From Caldora sp965222765 (lineage in GTDB: Bacteria; Cyanobacteriota; Cyanobacteriia; Cyanobacteriales; Coleofasciculaceae), in the NCBI GenBank assembly GCA_965222765.1, contig CBDCVG010000015.1, positions 1 through 64,000 on the forward strand: a stretch of 64,000 bases of DNA, given 5' to 3'. Position 1 is the first letter of the stretch. Each line of letters begins with the position of its first letter. The notes beneath the pieces are model-generated. The model saw nothing but the letters and a program-made list of their open reading frames with translations, made no database searches and was not told the DNA's origin. Positions 1 to 9,783 of this stretch are shown here, one piece after another. The position numbers were made by a program, and so were the translations under genes.

Positions 1-1175
1 GTTTACCTTCGGTGCCAACTTCCTGTGCCACACGAGTCACTTCTCCAGCAAAGGCATTGAGTTGGTCTACCATGGTGTTGAGGGTATTTTTCAGCTCCAG
101 AATTTCTCCTTGAGCTTCCACAGTAATTTTCCTAGACAAATCCCCATTGGCTACAGCAGTAGCTACATCAGCAATATTCCTGACTTGGTCTGTCAAGTTA
201 GCTGCCATAAAGTTGACATTTTGAGTCAAAGCTAACCAAGTACCAGAAACACCTTCAACTTTCGCCTGACCCCCGAGTTTACCCTCGGTGCCTACTTCCT
301 GCGCCACACGAGTCACTTCCCCAGCAAAAGTGTTGAGCTGATCTACCATGGTGTTGAGGGTATTTTTCAGCTCCAGAACCTCTCCTTGAGCTTCCACGGT
401 AATTTTCCTCGACAAATCTCCATTGGCTACAGCAGTAGCGACATCAGCAATATTCCTTACCTGATTAGTGAGGTTAGCTGCCATGAAATTGACACTTTCA
501 GTCAAGTCTTTCCAAGTGCCAGATACTCCTTCAACTTGCGCTTGACCCCCCCAGTTTCCCTTCGGTTCCAACTTCCGGCGCCACACGGGTAACTTCCCCA
601 GCAAAGCCATTGAGCTGGTCTACCATCGTATTAACTATAGTACCGATGCTGAGAAATTCTCCTTTGAGGGCTTTGCCTTCAACCTGTAAAGCAATTTTTT
701 GGGATAAATCACCACTGGCAACTGCGGTGAGTACTCGTGATACTTCTGTGGTTGGTTTAGCTAAATTATTGATTAGCCCATTAACAGAATCAATACTATC
801 TAACCAGGAACCTTCGACTGCTTCTAGGGTTGCTCGTTCACTCAACCTTCCTTCTTCACCAACAATCTGGCTAATACGATTCATCTCATTGGCGAAGTTT
901 TGGTTAACACTAACCATCTCGTTAAATACGGTAGCAATTTCCCCTAAGCCGTCATCTTCTGGTAGACGAACAGAAAATTCTCCATCTCTAACTGCTACTA
1001 GAGCGTTGAATAGTTGTTGCAGAGACTGGTTATCGACTGTCTCACTGTCAGCTTCAGCAGGATTGTTTTTTGGGGAAGCTGACTTGGTTGCTGCTACTTT
1101 AGTTTCTGGCTGCTGTTGTTCTACTTCCTGTGATTGGAAAAAGACTGCACGACCCGGTTTACGAACTTTATTCAT
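1..1175 (-). CDS. HAMP-repeat sensor histidine kinase, N-terminal part, frameshifted, cut by window edge
   Basis: Only the N-terminal part is present; the gene runs off the left edge. The chosen start (ATG at 1173-1175, MNKVRKPG) is followed by a polar linker, then HAMP units in tandem with the recurrent pattern EVTRVAxEVGTEGKLGG and TVNTMVDQLN, as in Nik1-type (group III) hybrid kinases. These are usually cytoplasmic, and tandem HAMPs relay signals to a C-terminal HisKA/HATPase and receivers, which lie outside the window. The frame breaks at a run of seven C at 546-552; the two downstream repeat copies have five C followed by GAG at the same place, so one inserted base explains it. Beyond it the frame is open again to position 1. 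The neighbouring parA, cheW and cheA on the same strand suggest a shared signalling cluster. Family assignment is confident; the output domain is not visible. Confidence 0.8.
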
Positions 1176-1230
1176 TGAAAATTGTTGTTTGTTATTTGTT
1201 GTTTGTTGTTGGTTGTTTGGTGACTGAAAA

Positions 1231-1320
1231 TGTCCCCGCGTCCCCGCGTCTCCGCATCTCCACGTCCCCGCGTCTCCCCATCTCCCCATCTCCCCATCTC
1301 CCCATCTCCCCATCTCCCCT
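1231..1320. repeat. Short tandem repeat (CCCATCT/CCGCGTC type)
   Basis: A pyrimidine-rich microsatellite of degenerate 6-9 bp units (CCCCGCGTCT, then CCCCATCT repeated) fills most of the gap between parA and the sensor kinase. Similar arrays recur at 2760-2800 and, in reverse orientation, near 48680-48710. No coding content seen. Confidence 0.8.
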
Positions 1321-1336
1321 ACCTTCAGAGTGTTTT

Positions 1337-2143
1337 TTACTTGGAAGTCGCTAAGTCATTAGCGATCGCTTCATATGCTTTCCCTAAATTCCCTGTAGTT
1401 TTCGTCAAGTGGGATACTGGTAGACCTGCTTGCTGTGAGCGGTAAACTAATAAAGATTCGGGAACCGCAAATACAGTATAAGACTGTTCTTTGAGCGCCG
1501 ACTCAATTTCTTCCGATGGACTAGGCTGGCGTTTTTTCTGAGATGATGAGCTAGCTCTGGTGTATCGATTTAAAACAATAGTCAATGGTTTGAGCCCGTG
1601 ACCCCTCATTTGTTCGATATCATCACAATAGGTGTTCAAGTTTTCTAGGGCTTCGAGAGCAAAGACACTGGAATCGAGAGGTACAATGACTTGATCTGCT
1701 GCCCACAGGCTGTTGAGCAAAAATAAACCTGCGTCTGAGGGTACATCAATCAAGATGTAGTCATAATACTGTCTCACAGGTTCCAGAATTCTGTTTAAGA
1801 TGCTAACCCGATCTTCGGTTTGCTGTAACACCATGGTTATTGCACTCAAGTTCAATTCCGAAGGCAGTAAATGAAGGTTTTCTACATCAGTTTGGAGGAT
1901 GCACTGGGTAACAGGCACTCCCTCGTAGCCGTCACACTGCTCTAGTACTGCATCATATATTGAGTATTCTAGGGTAGTAGCGTCAATACCCAAACCAGAT
2001 GTAGCATTGGCTTGGGGGTCAAAATCTACTACCAACACTTGACTTTTTTCACCGCGTTTGACCAGGTAGCCAGCAATATTGACACAGGTTGTGGTTTTAC
2101 CTGTACCTCCTTTGATATTCGCAAAAGCAATAGTTTTTGTCAT
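1337..2143 (-). CDS. ParA/MinD-type ATPase next to che genes
   Basis: A 268-residue ParA-family ATPase. It has the deviant Walker A KGGTGKTTT near residue 11, the switch I region DFDPQANAT near 42, and a Walker B-like stretch YDYILIDVPSD near 130. ParA proteins use ATP-dependent dimerisation on DNA or membrane to position cargo. The place between a sensor kinase and cheW/cheA, not beside a parB, suggests a ParC-like role in placing the chemosensory array rather than plasmid or chromosome partition; that role is inferred from context. The start ATG at 2141-2143 is where homology begins. The gene is intact. Confidence 0.9.
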   Translation of the reverse strand: MTKTIAFANIKGGTGKTTTCVNIAGYLVKRGEKSQVLVVDFDPQANATSGLGIDATTLEYSIYDAVLEQCDGYEGVPVTQCILQTDVENLHLLPSELNLSAITMVLQQTEDRVSILNRILEPVRQYYDYILIDVPSDAGLFLLNSLWAADQVIVPLDSSVFALEALENLNTYCDDIEQMRGHGLKPLTIVLNRYTRASSSSQKKRQPSPSEEIESALKEQSYTVFAVPESLLVYRSQQAGLPVSHLTKTTGNLGKAYEAIANDLATSK

Positions 2144-2186
2144 TACTATTTCTACTATAAGATTATATATTTGTTAATCTTTATTT

Positions 2187-2624
2187 TTAAGGAACCGAGG
2201 TAAAATTGACCACCTTTTCGATATGTAGGATAAGTAATAATCTTTCTTCAAGCTTATAGGCTCCCTGAATCAATTGGCGCACTCTACCAGTCAGAGTGTC
2301 TGGTGGTCTTTCAAAATCCTCCTCTACTACTTCTAAAACATCCCCAATTTCGTCTACAAGTAAACTGATAGTTTCGTCACTAACTCGAACAACCACGTTG
2401 AAAGGCGCTTGACTCTGGGAACGAGGGGGTAAATCCAACCGCCTTCGTAAATCAATTGCGGTAACAATATCACCTCGGAGATTGATTAATCCCCCCACCA
2501 CTACTGGAGCCAGCGGTACTCGTGTCATCTCTTGGTAGCGAATAATTTCTTGAACCTTTTTGACTTCAACGCCAAAAAATAGTTCATCGAGAAAGAAAGT
2601 ACAAAATTCAAGTTTGCTAGCCAT
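2187..2624 (-). CDS. cheW: CheW-like adaptor
   Basis: A single CheW domain of 145 residues, the normal length. It begins at MASKLEFCTFFLDELFFGVEV and carries the typical segments PVVVGGLINLRGDIVTAIDLR and SLLVDEIGDVLEV. CheW couples chemoreceptors to the CheA kinase in the polar or membrane array. It lies in a minus-strand run with cheA upstream and parA downstream (about 43 bp from the parA start), suggesting co-transcription. In filamentous cyanobacteria such clusters usually control type IV pilus motility, phototaxis or hormogonium behaviour; which of these applies is not shown by the sequence. Confidence 0.92.
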   Translation of the reverse strand: MASKLEFCTFFLDELFFGVEVKKVQEIIRYQEMTRVPLAPVVVGGLINLRGDIVTAIDLRRRLDLPPRSQSQAPFNVVVRVSDETISLLVDEIGDVLEVVEEDFERPPDTLTGRVRQLIQGAYKLEERLLLILHIEKVVNFTSVP

Positions 2625-2907
2625 TAAAGAAACCTATATTTTGTTAATCTCTGAAGAAACAAGGGAGCAGAGAGCAAGGAATAGGGAACAGGAAATAGAG
2701 AATAGAGAGAGAGTAGGAAGTAGGGATCAGGGGGGTGAACGAAATTTTGGTTGGGATTTCAATTCTCCGCGTCTCCGCGTCCCCGTGTCCCCGCGTCTGC
2801 TTATGGATTGTTCCCCCAACCCTTTTTTCGCTCACCCGGATCAGGGTATGTTTCTTCTATCCTTTGCTATTAGCGATTGCCTACAGCATCAGCATAGCTG
2901 AAAGCTC

Positions 2908-5300
2908 TTATCTTACTGTTAGCAACAACTTCTCGCTAACTAATGTCTCCACATCAAGAACTTCGGTGACTCGGTTTTGAATCACGGCAGAAAACTGAAT
3001 CCCTTCTTGCGTAGTTGGACCTTGAATGGTAATTTGCTCCTCCACAATATCCAGAATGTGCTCCACTACCAGTCCCCCAGTTGCTTGTCCTCATTGAGAG
3101 ATACCACCACAAATTGGATTTTATCTTCTGCAGTCGCAGGTTGAAGGTTACTGTTAACACCTGAGCCAGACCCCCCCAAGGCAGTGGACAGATAAATCAA
3201 GGGCATGATTTGCTGGCGATATTGGATCACATCCTGGTTGCCAACTCGCTCTATAGCATCGCAGGAAAACTCTTCGAGGCGTGCTACATGAGAGAGGGGA
3301 ATAGCCATGCGGCGGTGGTTTGGTCCTTGAAATAATAGTAGTCGTTGTTTTTCTTGCATCTCTTGCTGGAGCCAGTTTTCTTCAGCGGCAATAGCCTGCT
3401 TCTGCTTCTCCGAGAGCAAATTCGCCTTTTGAGCTAGACCCTGTACATCTAAAATCAATGCGACTTTGCCATCTCCCATAATCGTGGCACCAGCAAAACA
3501 GGAGATTCCCTTTAACTGTTTCCCTAGAGGTTTAACCACAATTTCCTGAGTATCATTAATCGCATCCACGACTAACCCAAATGGTTTATCAGTAGCTTGG
3601 AGGACGACGATATTCAGGATGTCATTGTTCTGAGTACTTGATTCTGGGTCTTTTGTCAACGCAGGAGGAGAATTACTATTGACTAACAACTCAGATTCGT
3701 CTTCTTGATTGAGCTTTAATTCTTGGTTTAAGTAAACCAAAGGTAAGAGACGACCCCGCAAACGATACACCGGCGCACCATGAACCATTTCGATTCCTCG
3801 GTGTACCAGATTACCTTCCAGGCGAACCAATTCTAATAGATTGAGTTGGGGAATGGCGTAGCGATCGCCACCGCTAGTGATAATCATGGCTGGGATAATA
3901 GCTAAAGTTAGGGGAATCTTCAACTTGAAGCTTGTACCCTTACCTAAACTACTTTGGACATCGACAGTACCGCTGATTTTTTCAATATTCGTCCGCACTA
4001 CATCCATACCCACACCCCGCCCTGAGAGATTAGTTACTTGCTCAGCGGTAGAAAAACTGGGAAGAAAAATTAGGTTGAGGACCTCAGCCTCGCTCATGCG
4101 GTTAGCTTTTTCTGGGGTAATAATGCCACGCTGCACTGCTAATTCCTTAATACGTACGGCATTAATCCCAGCACCATCATCAGCAATCTCAATATTCACA
4201 TGGCCACTTTCATGTCCAGCTCGCAGAAACAACCGTCCTGCTGCTGTTTTACCCCCAGCAGTGCGTACTCCTGGAGCCTCAATACCATGATCAACGCAGT
4301 TACGTACTAGATGGGTTAAAGGATCAGCGATCGCTTCAATCAGAGTCTTATCCAGTTCTGTATCTTCCCCCTCCATCTCCAATTGCACTTGCTTGCCCAG
4401 GCTAATTGCCAGATCTCGCACCACCCTAGGGAACTTGCTCCAGATTTTGCGAATCGGTTGCAAGCGGGTTTTCATTACCCCTTCTTGTAACTCGGAAGTG
4501 ACAATGTTTAAGCGCTGAGAAGCTGCCATAAAAGCAGGATCTATCTGCTTATTGACTGTCTGCTTGTTGGCAAACTCGATAATTTGATTGCGACTTAAAA
4601 CCAGCTCCCCTACTAGATTCATCAATTTATCCAGCAGACTGACATCCAACCGAATTGAGGTATCTACTACACTAGAAGGGTGGGACGCCACACTAGTAGT
4701 TTCCCCTTGTTCTTGAGGGGTAGGTGAAAGCTCCGGTGAGATCTCAAGGGACTCAATACTACTCGGATAAGCCCTAATTTCTTTTTCCCCAACTTCCGCA
4801 GCTTCCTCAGCTCCCGAACTTCGTTCCGCTACGCTAACAGCTTCCTCAGCTCCCTCAGCTCCCCCAACTTCCGCAGCTTCCTCAGCTCCCTCAGCTTCCT
4901 CAGCTCCCTCAGCTTCCTCCAGTTGTTGTAATTGAGCCAGCCTCTCCAGCAGCTTAGTATAATCAGTATCCCCCTCTTCTCCAGTAGCTTCGAGGGTGTT
5001 GAGGAGTTGCTGTAGAGCATCTACCACCAAGAGTAAAGCACTGGTGATCTGTGGATTAATGCTAATCTGGCGATCGCGTAGGTGACTTAGCAAATTTTCT
5101 CCAGCATGAGCTACCAATTGCAACTGCTCAAGACCTAGGAAGCCACTATTACCTTTGATCGTATGAAGAGCGCGGTAAATACGGTTCATCAGCTCTGGAT
5201 CGGAATTATTTTGCTCCAGACTCACTAAATCAGCTTCGATCTGACTAAGATTTTCATAACTTTCAACCAGGAAAGCCTTAACATCCTCATCAATTTCCAT
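2908..5300 (-). CDS. cheA: Chemotaxis histidine kinase CheA, frameshift near the 3' end
   Basis: CheA-type kinase of about 797 residues. It has an N-terminal Hpt domain with the phospho-acceptor His in ALHTIKGNSGF (about residue 46), an Ala/Glu-rich linker (repeats of EEAEGA), a P3 dimerisation helix, an HATPase domain (N box NCVDHGIE, G box GRGVGMDVVRTN) and two CheW-like regulatory segments. I place the start at ATG 5298-5300 (MEIDEDVK), where Hpt homology begins; the frame is open further upstream, into cheC on the other strand. The frame stops at 3066-3068, but adding one base at the C-tract 3074-3078 restores GLVVEHILDIVEEQ and runs on to a stop at 2908-2910, completing the CheW domain. 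The indel is in a homopolymer, so it may be a sequencing error. It is divergent from cheC. Confidence 0.9.
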
Positions 5301-5366
5301 CTTCACTCCCCCGCTCTGTAATAATGAATATAAACCCTCGACATGGCAGATTTGGCTATTTTCTTG

Positions 5367-5930
5367 ATGAATCAAAATGATACTTGGGAGCAGTTGATTG
5401 CCATCGGCGTTAGGGAAGCTGCGGAGAGATTGAATGAGCTGACGGACTATCCGATTAGCGTTCAAGTACCGATGTTAGAAATTATACAAGCTGTAGAGTT
5501 GCCCCAGAAACTACAGGGGTACTTTGGTAGCGAACCAGTTGGCGCAGCGCATCTTCCCTTCAGTGGAGAATTAGCGGGAATAGCCCAGCTATTATTTTCC
5601 CAGCAGAGTGCGGTTGAACTGACAGTGGCTCTTACGGAGGAGGAGCCAGGAACTCCTGAGTTTGCTCAGCTCAAAGTGGAAGCTCTGACGGAGGTGGGTA
5701 ATATTGTCCTCAACAGTGTCATCGGAGCATTAAGTAATCAGCTCAATCAGAACCTCACCTTTTCCGTGCCTGCCTACCTAGAAGATACCATCGAGAAACT
5801 GTTGCTCATTTATAAGTTTGAGCCGGAAGCAACTGTACTATTATCCAACGCACAATTCAGCATAGAAGAACTTTCAATCACCGGAGAAATTATCATCTTT
5901 TTTGAAGCAGATTTAGGTGTTGAGTGTTAG
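5367..5930 (+). CDS. cheC: CheC-family phosphatase, paralogue 1
   Basis: CheC-family protein of about 188 residues (an upstream ATG at 5343 would add 8). CheC proteins dephosphorylate CheY-P using paired ExxN sites. Here only the second is preserved (LTEVGNIVLNS, about residue 108 from the chosen start); the first, which reads KELINIGVGQAA in the paralogue at 9784, is EQLIAIGVREAA, lacking the Asn. I chose ATG 5367 (MNQNDTW) because it aligns with the paralogue's start. The gap to the divergent cheA is about 66 bp, so promoters must overlap. Family call is strong; activity with a single site is inference. Confidence 0.85.
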   Translation: MNQNDTWEQLIAIGVREAAERLNELTDYPISVQVPMLEIIQAVELPQKLQGYFGSEPVGAAHLPFSGELAGIAQLLFSQQSAVELTVALTEEEPGTPEFAQLKVEALTEVGNIVLNSVIGALSNQLNQNLTFSVPAYLEDTIEKLLLIYKFEPEATVLLSNAQFSIEELSITGEIIIFFEADLGVEC

Positions 5931-5953
5931 GCGCACGGCGTTAGCTCTTGTAG

Positions 5954-6018
5954 GGTGCGTTAGGCGCACAGTCTGTACCAATTTTGAGGGATGTTAGCAC
6001 GTTGCGCCGTAACGCACC
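5954..6018. repeat. MITE-like inverted repeat
   Basis: Imperfect inverted repeat: GGTGCGTTAGGCGCA at 5954-5968 and TGCGCCGTAACGCACC at 6003-6018, with about 34 bp between. This arrangement is a common dispersed non-autonomous repeat in cyanobacterial intergenic DNA. It sits between cheC and the PAS kinase and could act as a hairpin at the end of cheC. Confidence 0.6.
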
Positions 6019-6098
6019 ATTTCACTGTCATGTGTCGCGCCACTAGTTTTCGGCTACGTCGATAATAAACTAGATCTCAAATGAACAAACGCTGATTA

Positions 6099-7250
6099 AT
6101 GATTAATGAGATTGAGCAGATTACCCAAAAATTCAGTGTACTAGACTACGTTCCAGTGGGTTTTTGTGTACTGCGAGAAGATTTTGTCGTTCTGTTTTGG
6201 AGCCATTGTCTTGAGGAGTGGACGCAAATCCCCAAGACTGAAATCGTTGGTAAGAATTTGAGCATCTATTTTACCCATATCAATCAACCTAAATACCAGA
6301 TTCGCTTGCGGCAGGTCTTTGTCAGTGGGTTGCCAGCTATCTTTTCCTCTCAGTTACACCAGTCTCTCATTCCCTCAATCCTACCCAATGGTCAGCAGCG
6401 CATCCAGCAAACTACCGTTACCGCTATCCCTAATTCCCAAGGAGAAGGCTTCTATGCCCTGATAGCTATCCAAGATGTCACAGAAGTGACCCACCGTATT
6501 CAAGCTTACCGGACAGAACTTAAACAGCGCCAACTAATAGAAGCAGAATTAAAACGCTCCAATGCTGAATTAGAACAGTTTGCCTATGTCGCCTCCCATG
6601 ACTTGCAGGAGCCATTAAGGATGGTGACTAGTTTTACCAAGCTCTTGGAGCAAAAATACGCGAACCAATTGGATGAGCAAGCAGACAAAATCATTAATTT
6701 TGCCGTAGATGGAGCAACCCGGATGCAGTCATTAATTAATGACTTGCTGAGTTATTCACGGCTGAATACGCGCAAGAGATCTTTCCAGACAACAGACTGT
6801 GAAGAAGTACTTGAGAAAGCCTTGTACAATCTCCAGGTACAAATAGCAGAGAATAATGCCAACCTACACAAAAGCTCTCTCCCCACAGTAATAGGTGATG
6901 AGACTCAACTGGTGCAGCTGTTTCAAAACCTGATTAGCAATGGTATCAAGTACCGCAGCCAGCAGCCCCCAGCAATTGATATTGGGGCTAAGCTTCAACA
7001 AGACAAGTGGTTGTTCTGGATACGCGATAATGGTATTGGCATCAATCCTGAGCAAACCGAGAGGATATTTCTCATTTTTCAGCGCCTGCACACGCGGAAT
7101 CAGTATTCCGGCACTGGTATTGGGCTAGCTATTTGTAAGAAAATTGTGGAAAATCACGGTGGTCAGATTTGGGTCGAATCAGCACTAGGGGAAGGATCAA
7201 CTTTCTACTTCACTCTTCCCTATCTAGGGCAACACAGTAAAAATAACTAA
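6099..7250 (+). CDS. PAS-domain sensor histidine kinase
   Basis: A 383-residue cytoplasmic histidine kinase with no membrane segment. It has an N-terminal PAS domain (about 10-130), then a short coiled linker, HisKA with H box YVASHDLQEPLR (His about 168), N box FQNLISNGIKY, G1 RDNGIGI and G2 GTGIGLAICKKIVENHGG. The HisKA type (SHDLQEP) is that of phytochrome-like kinases that signal to Rcp1-type regulators, and such a regulator follows at 7405. Intact, with an ATG start overlapping a run of AT-rich leader. Confidence 0.9.
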   Translation: MINEIEQITQKFSVLDYVPVGFCVLREDFVVLFWSHCLEEWTQIPKTEIVGKNLSIYFTHINQPKYQIRLRQVFVSGLPAIFSSQLHQSLIPSILPNGQQRIQQTTVTAIPNSQGEGFYALIAIQDVTEVTHRIQAYRTELKQRQLIEAELKRSNAELEQFAYVASHDLQEPLRMVTSFTKLLEQKYANQLDEQADKIINFAVDGATRMQSLINDLLSYSRLNTRKRSFQTTDCEEVLEKALYNLQVQIAENNANLHKSSLPTVIGDETQLVQLFQNLISNGIKYRSQQPPAIDIGAKLQQDKWLFWIRDNGIGINPEQTERIFLIFQRLHTRNQYSGTGIGLAICKKIVENHGGQIWVESALGEGSTFYFTLPYLGQHSKNN

Positions 7251-7404
7251 CCAGCTACAATCTCCTTGTGTTCCCTTAAAGTCTGTATATTAGAAGTAAT
7301 CAATTAGATCTAAGATCATGACTATGCTTCTAGTAAAAAACTTTCTCTCTTGCTTCCCTACTGCCTTATTCAGAACTGGTGAGTCATTTAAGTAATACTT
7401 ATAG

Positions 7405-7851
7405 ATGAGTTATAACGAAATCAGTAAACCTATTGACATCTTGTTAGTTGAAGACAATCCTGGTGATGTTTTCCTCATTACCAACTCCCTTAGTACCAGT
7501 CAGATGCCCAACACCTTATATCATGTGACTGATGGTATAGAGGCAATGGCTTTTCTGCGCCAAGAGAACTCCTATGCGACTGTAGTTCGTCCCCACTTGA
7601 TTTTATTAGATTTGAACCTGCCCAATAAGAATGGCTTTGAGGTATTGCAGGAAATTAAAGCTGACCCAGATTTGAAGCACCTTCCAGTTGTTGTTCTGAC
7701 ATCCTCAAGAGCTGAACAAGACGTCCTCAAGAGCTATAGGTTATATGCCAGTTGCTATATTTCCAAGCCTTTTGAGGTAAATGAGTTTGACAAAGCAGTC
7801 AAATCAATTGAGTCATTTTGGTTACAGCGGGTGCAACTACCACATCAATGA
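7405..7851 (+). CDS. Rcp1-like single-domain response regulator
   Basis: A 148-residue receiver domain without output domain. Acidic pocket E16-D17, phospho-acceptor D69 in LILLDLNLPNKNG, conserved Thr/Ser (VVVLTSS, about 99) and K121 in YISKPF. The extended N-terminus and NPGD motif after the acidic pair are typical of Rcp1, the partner of cyanobacterial phytochrome kinases. It follows the PAS kinase by about 150 bp and is probably its partner. Confidence 0.9.
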   Translation: MSYNEISKPIDILLVEDNPGDVFLITNSLSTSQMPNTLYHVTDGIEAMAFLRQENSYATVVRPHLILLDLNLPNKNGFEVLQEIKADPDLKHLPVVVLTSSRAEQDVLKSYRLYASCYISKPFEVNEFDKAVKSIESFWLQRVQLPHQ

Positions 7852-8058
7852 GATGATTAGGCGACGAATGCAGTTTGGCAGAAATAATTTACCAGTAGTA
7901 CAATTCTCAAAGAATTACCAATCAAAAATATTGATTGGGCGAATGGATAACTTCCAGATAGCAGCACGAGTAGATTTTGACTGCTGACCTTTAGGCAGCG
8001 AAAATTTTGCCGTTGTCAGTCCACTTGTAGGGTTTGCTCATCATGGGATTAAATTAGT

Positions 8059-9333
8059 ATGATTGGCCATCAAATTAACATCCTGTTAGTAGAAGATAAT
8101 CCAGGAGATGCTTTTCTCATCCGTGAGATGTTACAACAAGCTCGGATGAATCAATTTGAGCTAACCCATATTGAACAGTTAGGGGTAGCAAGTCAATATC
8201 TCGAAACAAATTCCTTTGATGCGATCTTGTTAGACCTTTCGTTACCCGACAGCAAAGGGCTAAAGACTCTTGCCGCTATTGAAGAAAAGGCTTCTAGCTT
8301 ACCAATTGTCGTGTTAACTGGTATGAACGACGAAGAGGTGGCGATTCAAGCAGTAAGACAAGGAGCACAGGATTATCTGGTTAAGGGACAAGTTAATACT
8401 GAAGTGCTCGTGCGCTCCATTCGCTATGCCATTGAACGCCAGCAACTTGAAGAAAACCTCAAACAGCGAAGCTTGGAACTAGAGGCTGCCAATAAGGAAC
8501 TAGAATCCTTTAGCTATACAGTTTCTCATGACCTACGTAACCATCTCACCAATATTGATTGTTTCAATAGCTTAGTGGCAATCAAATATGGAGATCGGCT
8601 CAATGAGGAAGGGATGCACTACATTGACCTAGTGCATCAGGCGATTAGGCAAATGAACCACCTAATTCAGGATTTACTCAAGTTATCTGTGGTGAAATAT
8701 AGCCAGATAGAATTTGAACAGATAGATTTGAGTGCTATTGTGCAAGAGATCGTAGCTAGGTTGCAACAGAGGCAACCTTCACGAGCAGTCGAGTTCGTGA
8801 TTGCTGAGCAAATAGTAGCTCAAGGCTCTGAACCTCTCCTCAAAATAGTGCTAGATAACCTGTTAGAGAATGCTTGGAAGTATACGAACAAACAGCAGAT
8901 AACTAGAATTGAGTTTGGTGCTTATCCTTTGTCAAAGCTCAAGCATCCTGGGGCAAGAGGCAAGCCTCATCCCTTGCCTAAGTCTGGAGCAACTCACCAT
9001 TTTCCCTCACCCCCGGATGCCTCTGCTGAGTCTCCTAGCAATAGTTGGGAAAAAGCTCTTTCCCAAAACCAGGGAACCAAGAATGGAGAACAAGCAACAA
9101 GTGAACAATTAGTGTACTTTGTGCGCGACAATGGTGTAGGCTTTGATGGGTGTGATGCTGATAAAATATTCACTCCTTTCCAGCGGCTCCATCCACAGTC
9201 TGAATTTGTAGGTACTGGTGTGGGGTTGGCAACAGTTCAGCGGATTATTCACCGCCACGGAGGGCAAATCTGGGCTGTCTCGGCAGTTAACTACGGTGCT
9301 ACTTTTTACTTTACCTTAGATTCCCCTAACTAA
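8059..9333 (+). CDS. Receiver-histidine kinase hybrid with an unusual insert in the ATPase domain
   Basis: 424 residues: an N-terminal receiver (D59 in AILLDLSLPDSKG, K109), a coiled linker and a HisKA/HATPase kinase (H157 in YTVSHDLRNHLTN, N box DNLLENAWKY, G1 VRDNGVGFD, G2 GTGVGLATVQRIIHRHGG). Between the N box and G1, roughly residues 289-348, sits about 60 residues rich in Pro, Ser, His and Gly that is absent from the 6099 kinase. It starts right after a beta strand (RIEFGAYP) and leaves the ATPase motifs intact, so it looks like a tolerated loop or a repeat inserted in frame. Likely acts downstream of another kinase through its receiver. Confidence 0.88.
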   Translation: MIGHQINILLVEDNPGDAFLIREMLQQARMNQFELTHIEQLGVASQYLETNSFDAILLDLSLPDSKGLKTLAAIEEKASSLPIVVLTGMNDEEVAIQAVRQGAQDYLVKGQVNTEVLVRSIRYAIERQQLEENLKQRSLELEAANKELESFSYTVSHDLRNHLTNIDCFNSLVAIKYGDRLNEEGMHYIDLVHQAIRQMNHLIQDLLKLSVVKYSQIEFEQIDLSAIVQEIVARLQQRQPSRAVEFVIAEQIVAQGSEPLLKIVLDNLLENAWKYTNKQQITRIEFGAYPLSKLKHPGARGKPHPLPKSGATHHFPSPPDASAESPSNSWEKALSQNQGTKNGEQATSEQLVYFVRDNGVGFDGCDADKIFTPFQRLHPQSEFVGTGVGLATVQRIIHRHGGQIWAVSAVNYGATFYFTLDSPN

Positions 9334-9408
9334 GTGCAACTTCCTAATTTATCTAGACAACTCAGACATGAGAAGATATAGAAAAAATCAGCAAAATATT
9401 CCTAAAAT

Positions 9409-9771
9409 ATGGCTTTAATTTTAATTACAGACGATGCAGCCTTTTCACGGCGGATGATCAAGAAAGCAGTGAAACAAGATGAACATGAAACTCTCGAAGC
9501 TGCTAATGGGCGGGAATGCTTAGAGATGATTAGTACTAATTCTCCTGAGTGTATTTTGTTGGATCTATTAATGCCAGAAGTAGATGGTTTTGCTGTTCTC
9601 CAGAAGCTGCGTGATCAAGAGTCAAAGATTCCGGTAATTGTACTATCAGCAGATATTCAGGAAAGTGTAACTCAACAATGTTTAGAGTTAGGAGCAGTTA
9701 TGGTTTTGCGTAAACCACCTAAAGCACCGGAAATCTGCGACGCAATCAAAAAAGCTCTTAGTAGCAAATAG
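9409..9771 (+). CDS. CheY-like response regulator
   Basis: 120 residues, a stand-alone receiver. Acidic pair D8-D9 (LITDDAAF), phospho-acceptor D52 (ILLDLLMPEVDG), LSAD switch region near 80 and K102 in LRKPPK. It is 12 bp upstream of cheC paralogue 2, so the pair probably forms an operon in which CheC removes the phosphate from this CheY. Confidence 0.92.
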   Translation: MALILITDDAAFSRRMIKKAVKQDEHETLEAANGRECLEMISTNSPECILLDLLMPEVDGFAVLQKLRDQESKIPVIVLSADIQESVTQQCLELGAVMVLRKPPKAPEICDAIKKALSSK

Positions 9772-9783
9772 GAGAGAAGTCCT

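Noticed and set aside
2954..3160. Minus-strand 68-codon frame at the end of cheA
   Set aside because: It is the third frame; the CheW-like continuation is in another frame that restores conserved residues.
4829..5020. Minus-strand Leu/Arg repeat frame in cheA
   Set aside because: Alternative frame of the Ala/Glu-rich cheA linker, whose repeats are in frame with the kinase.
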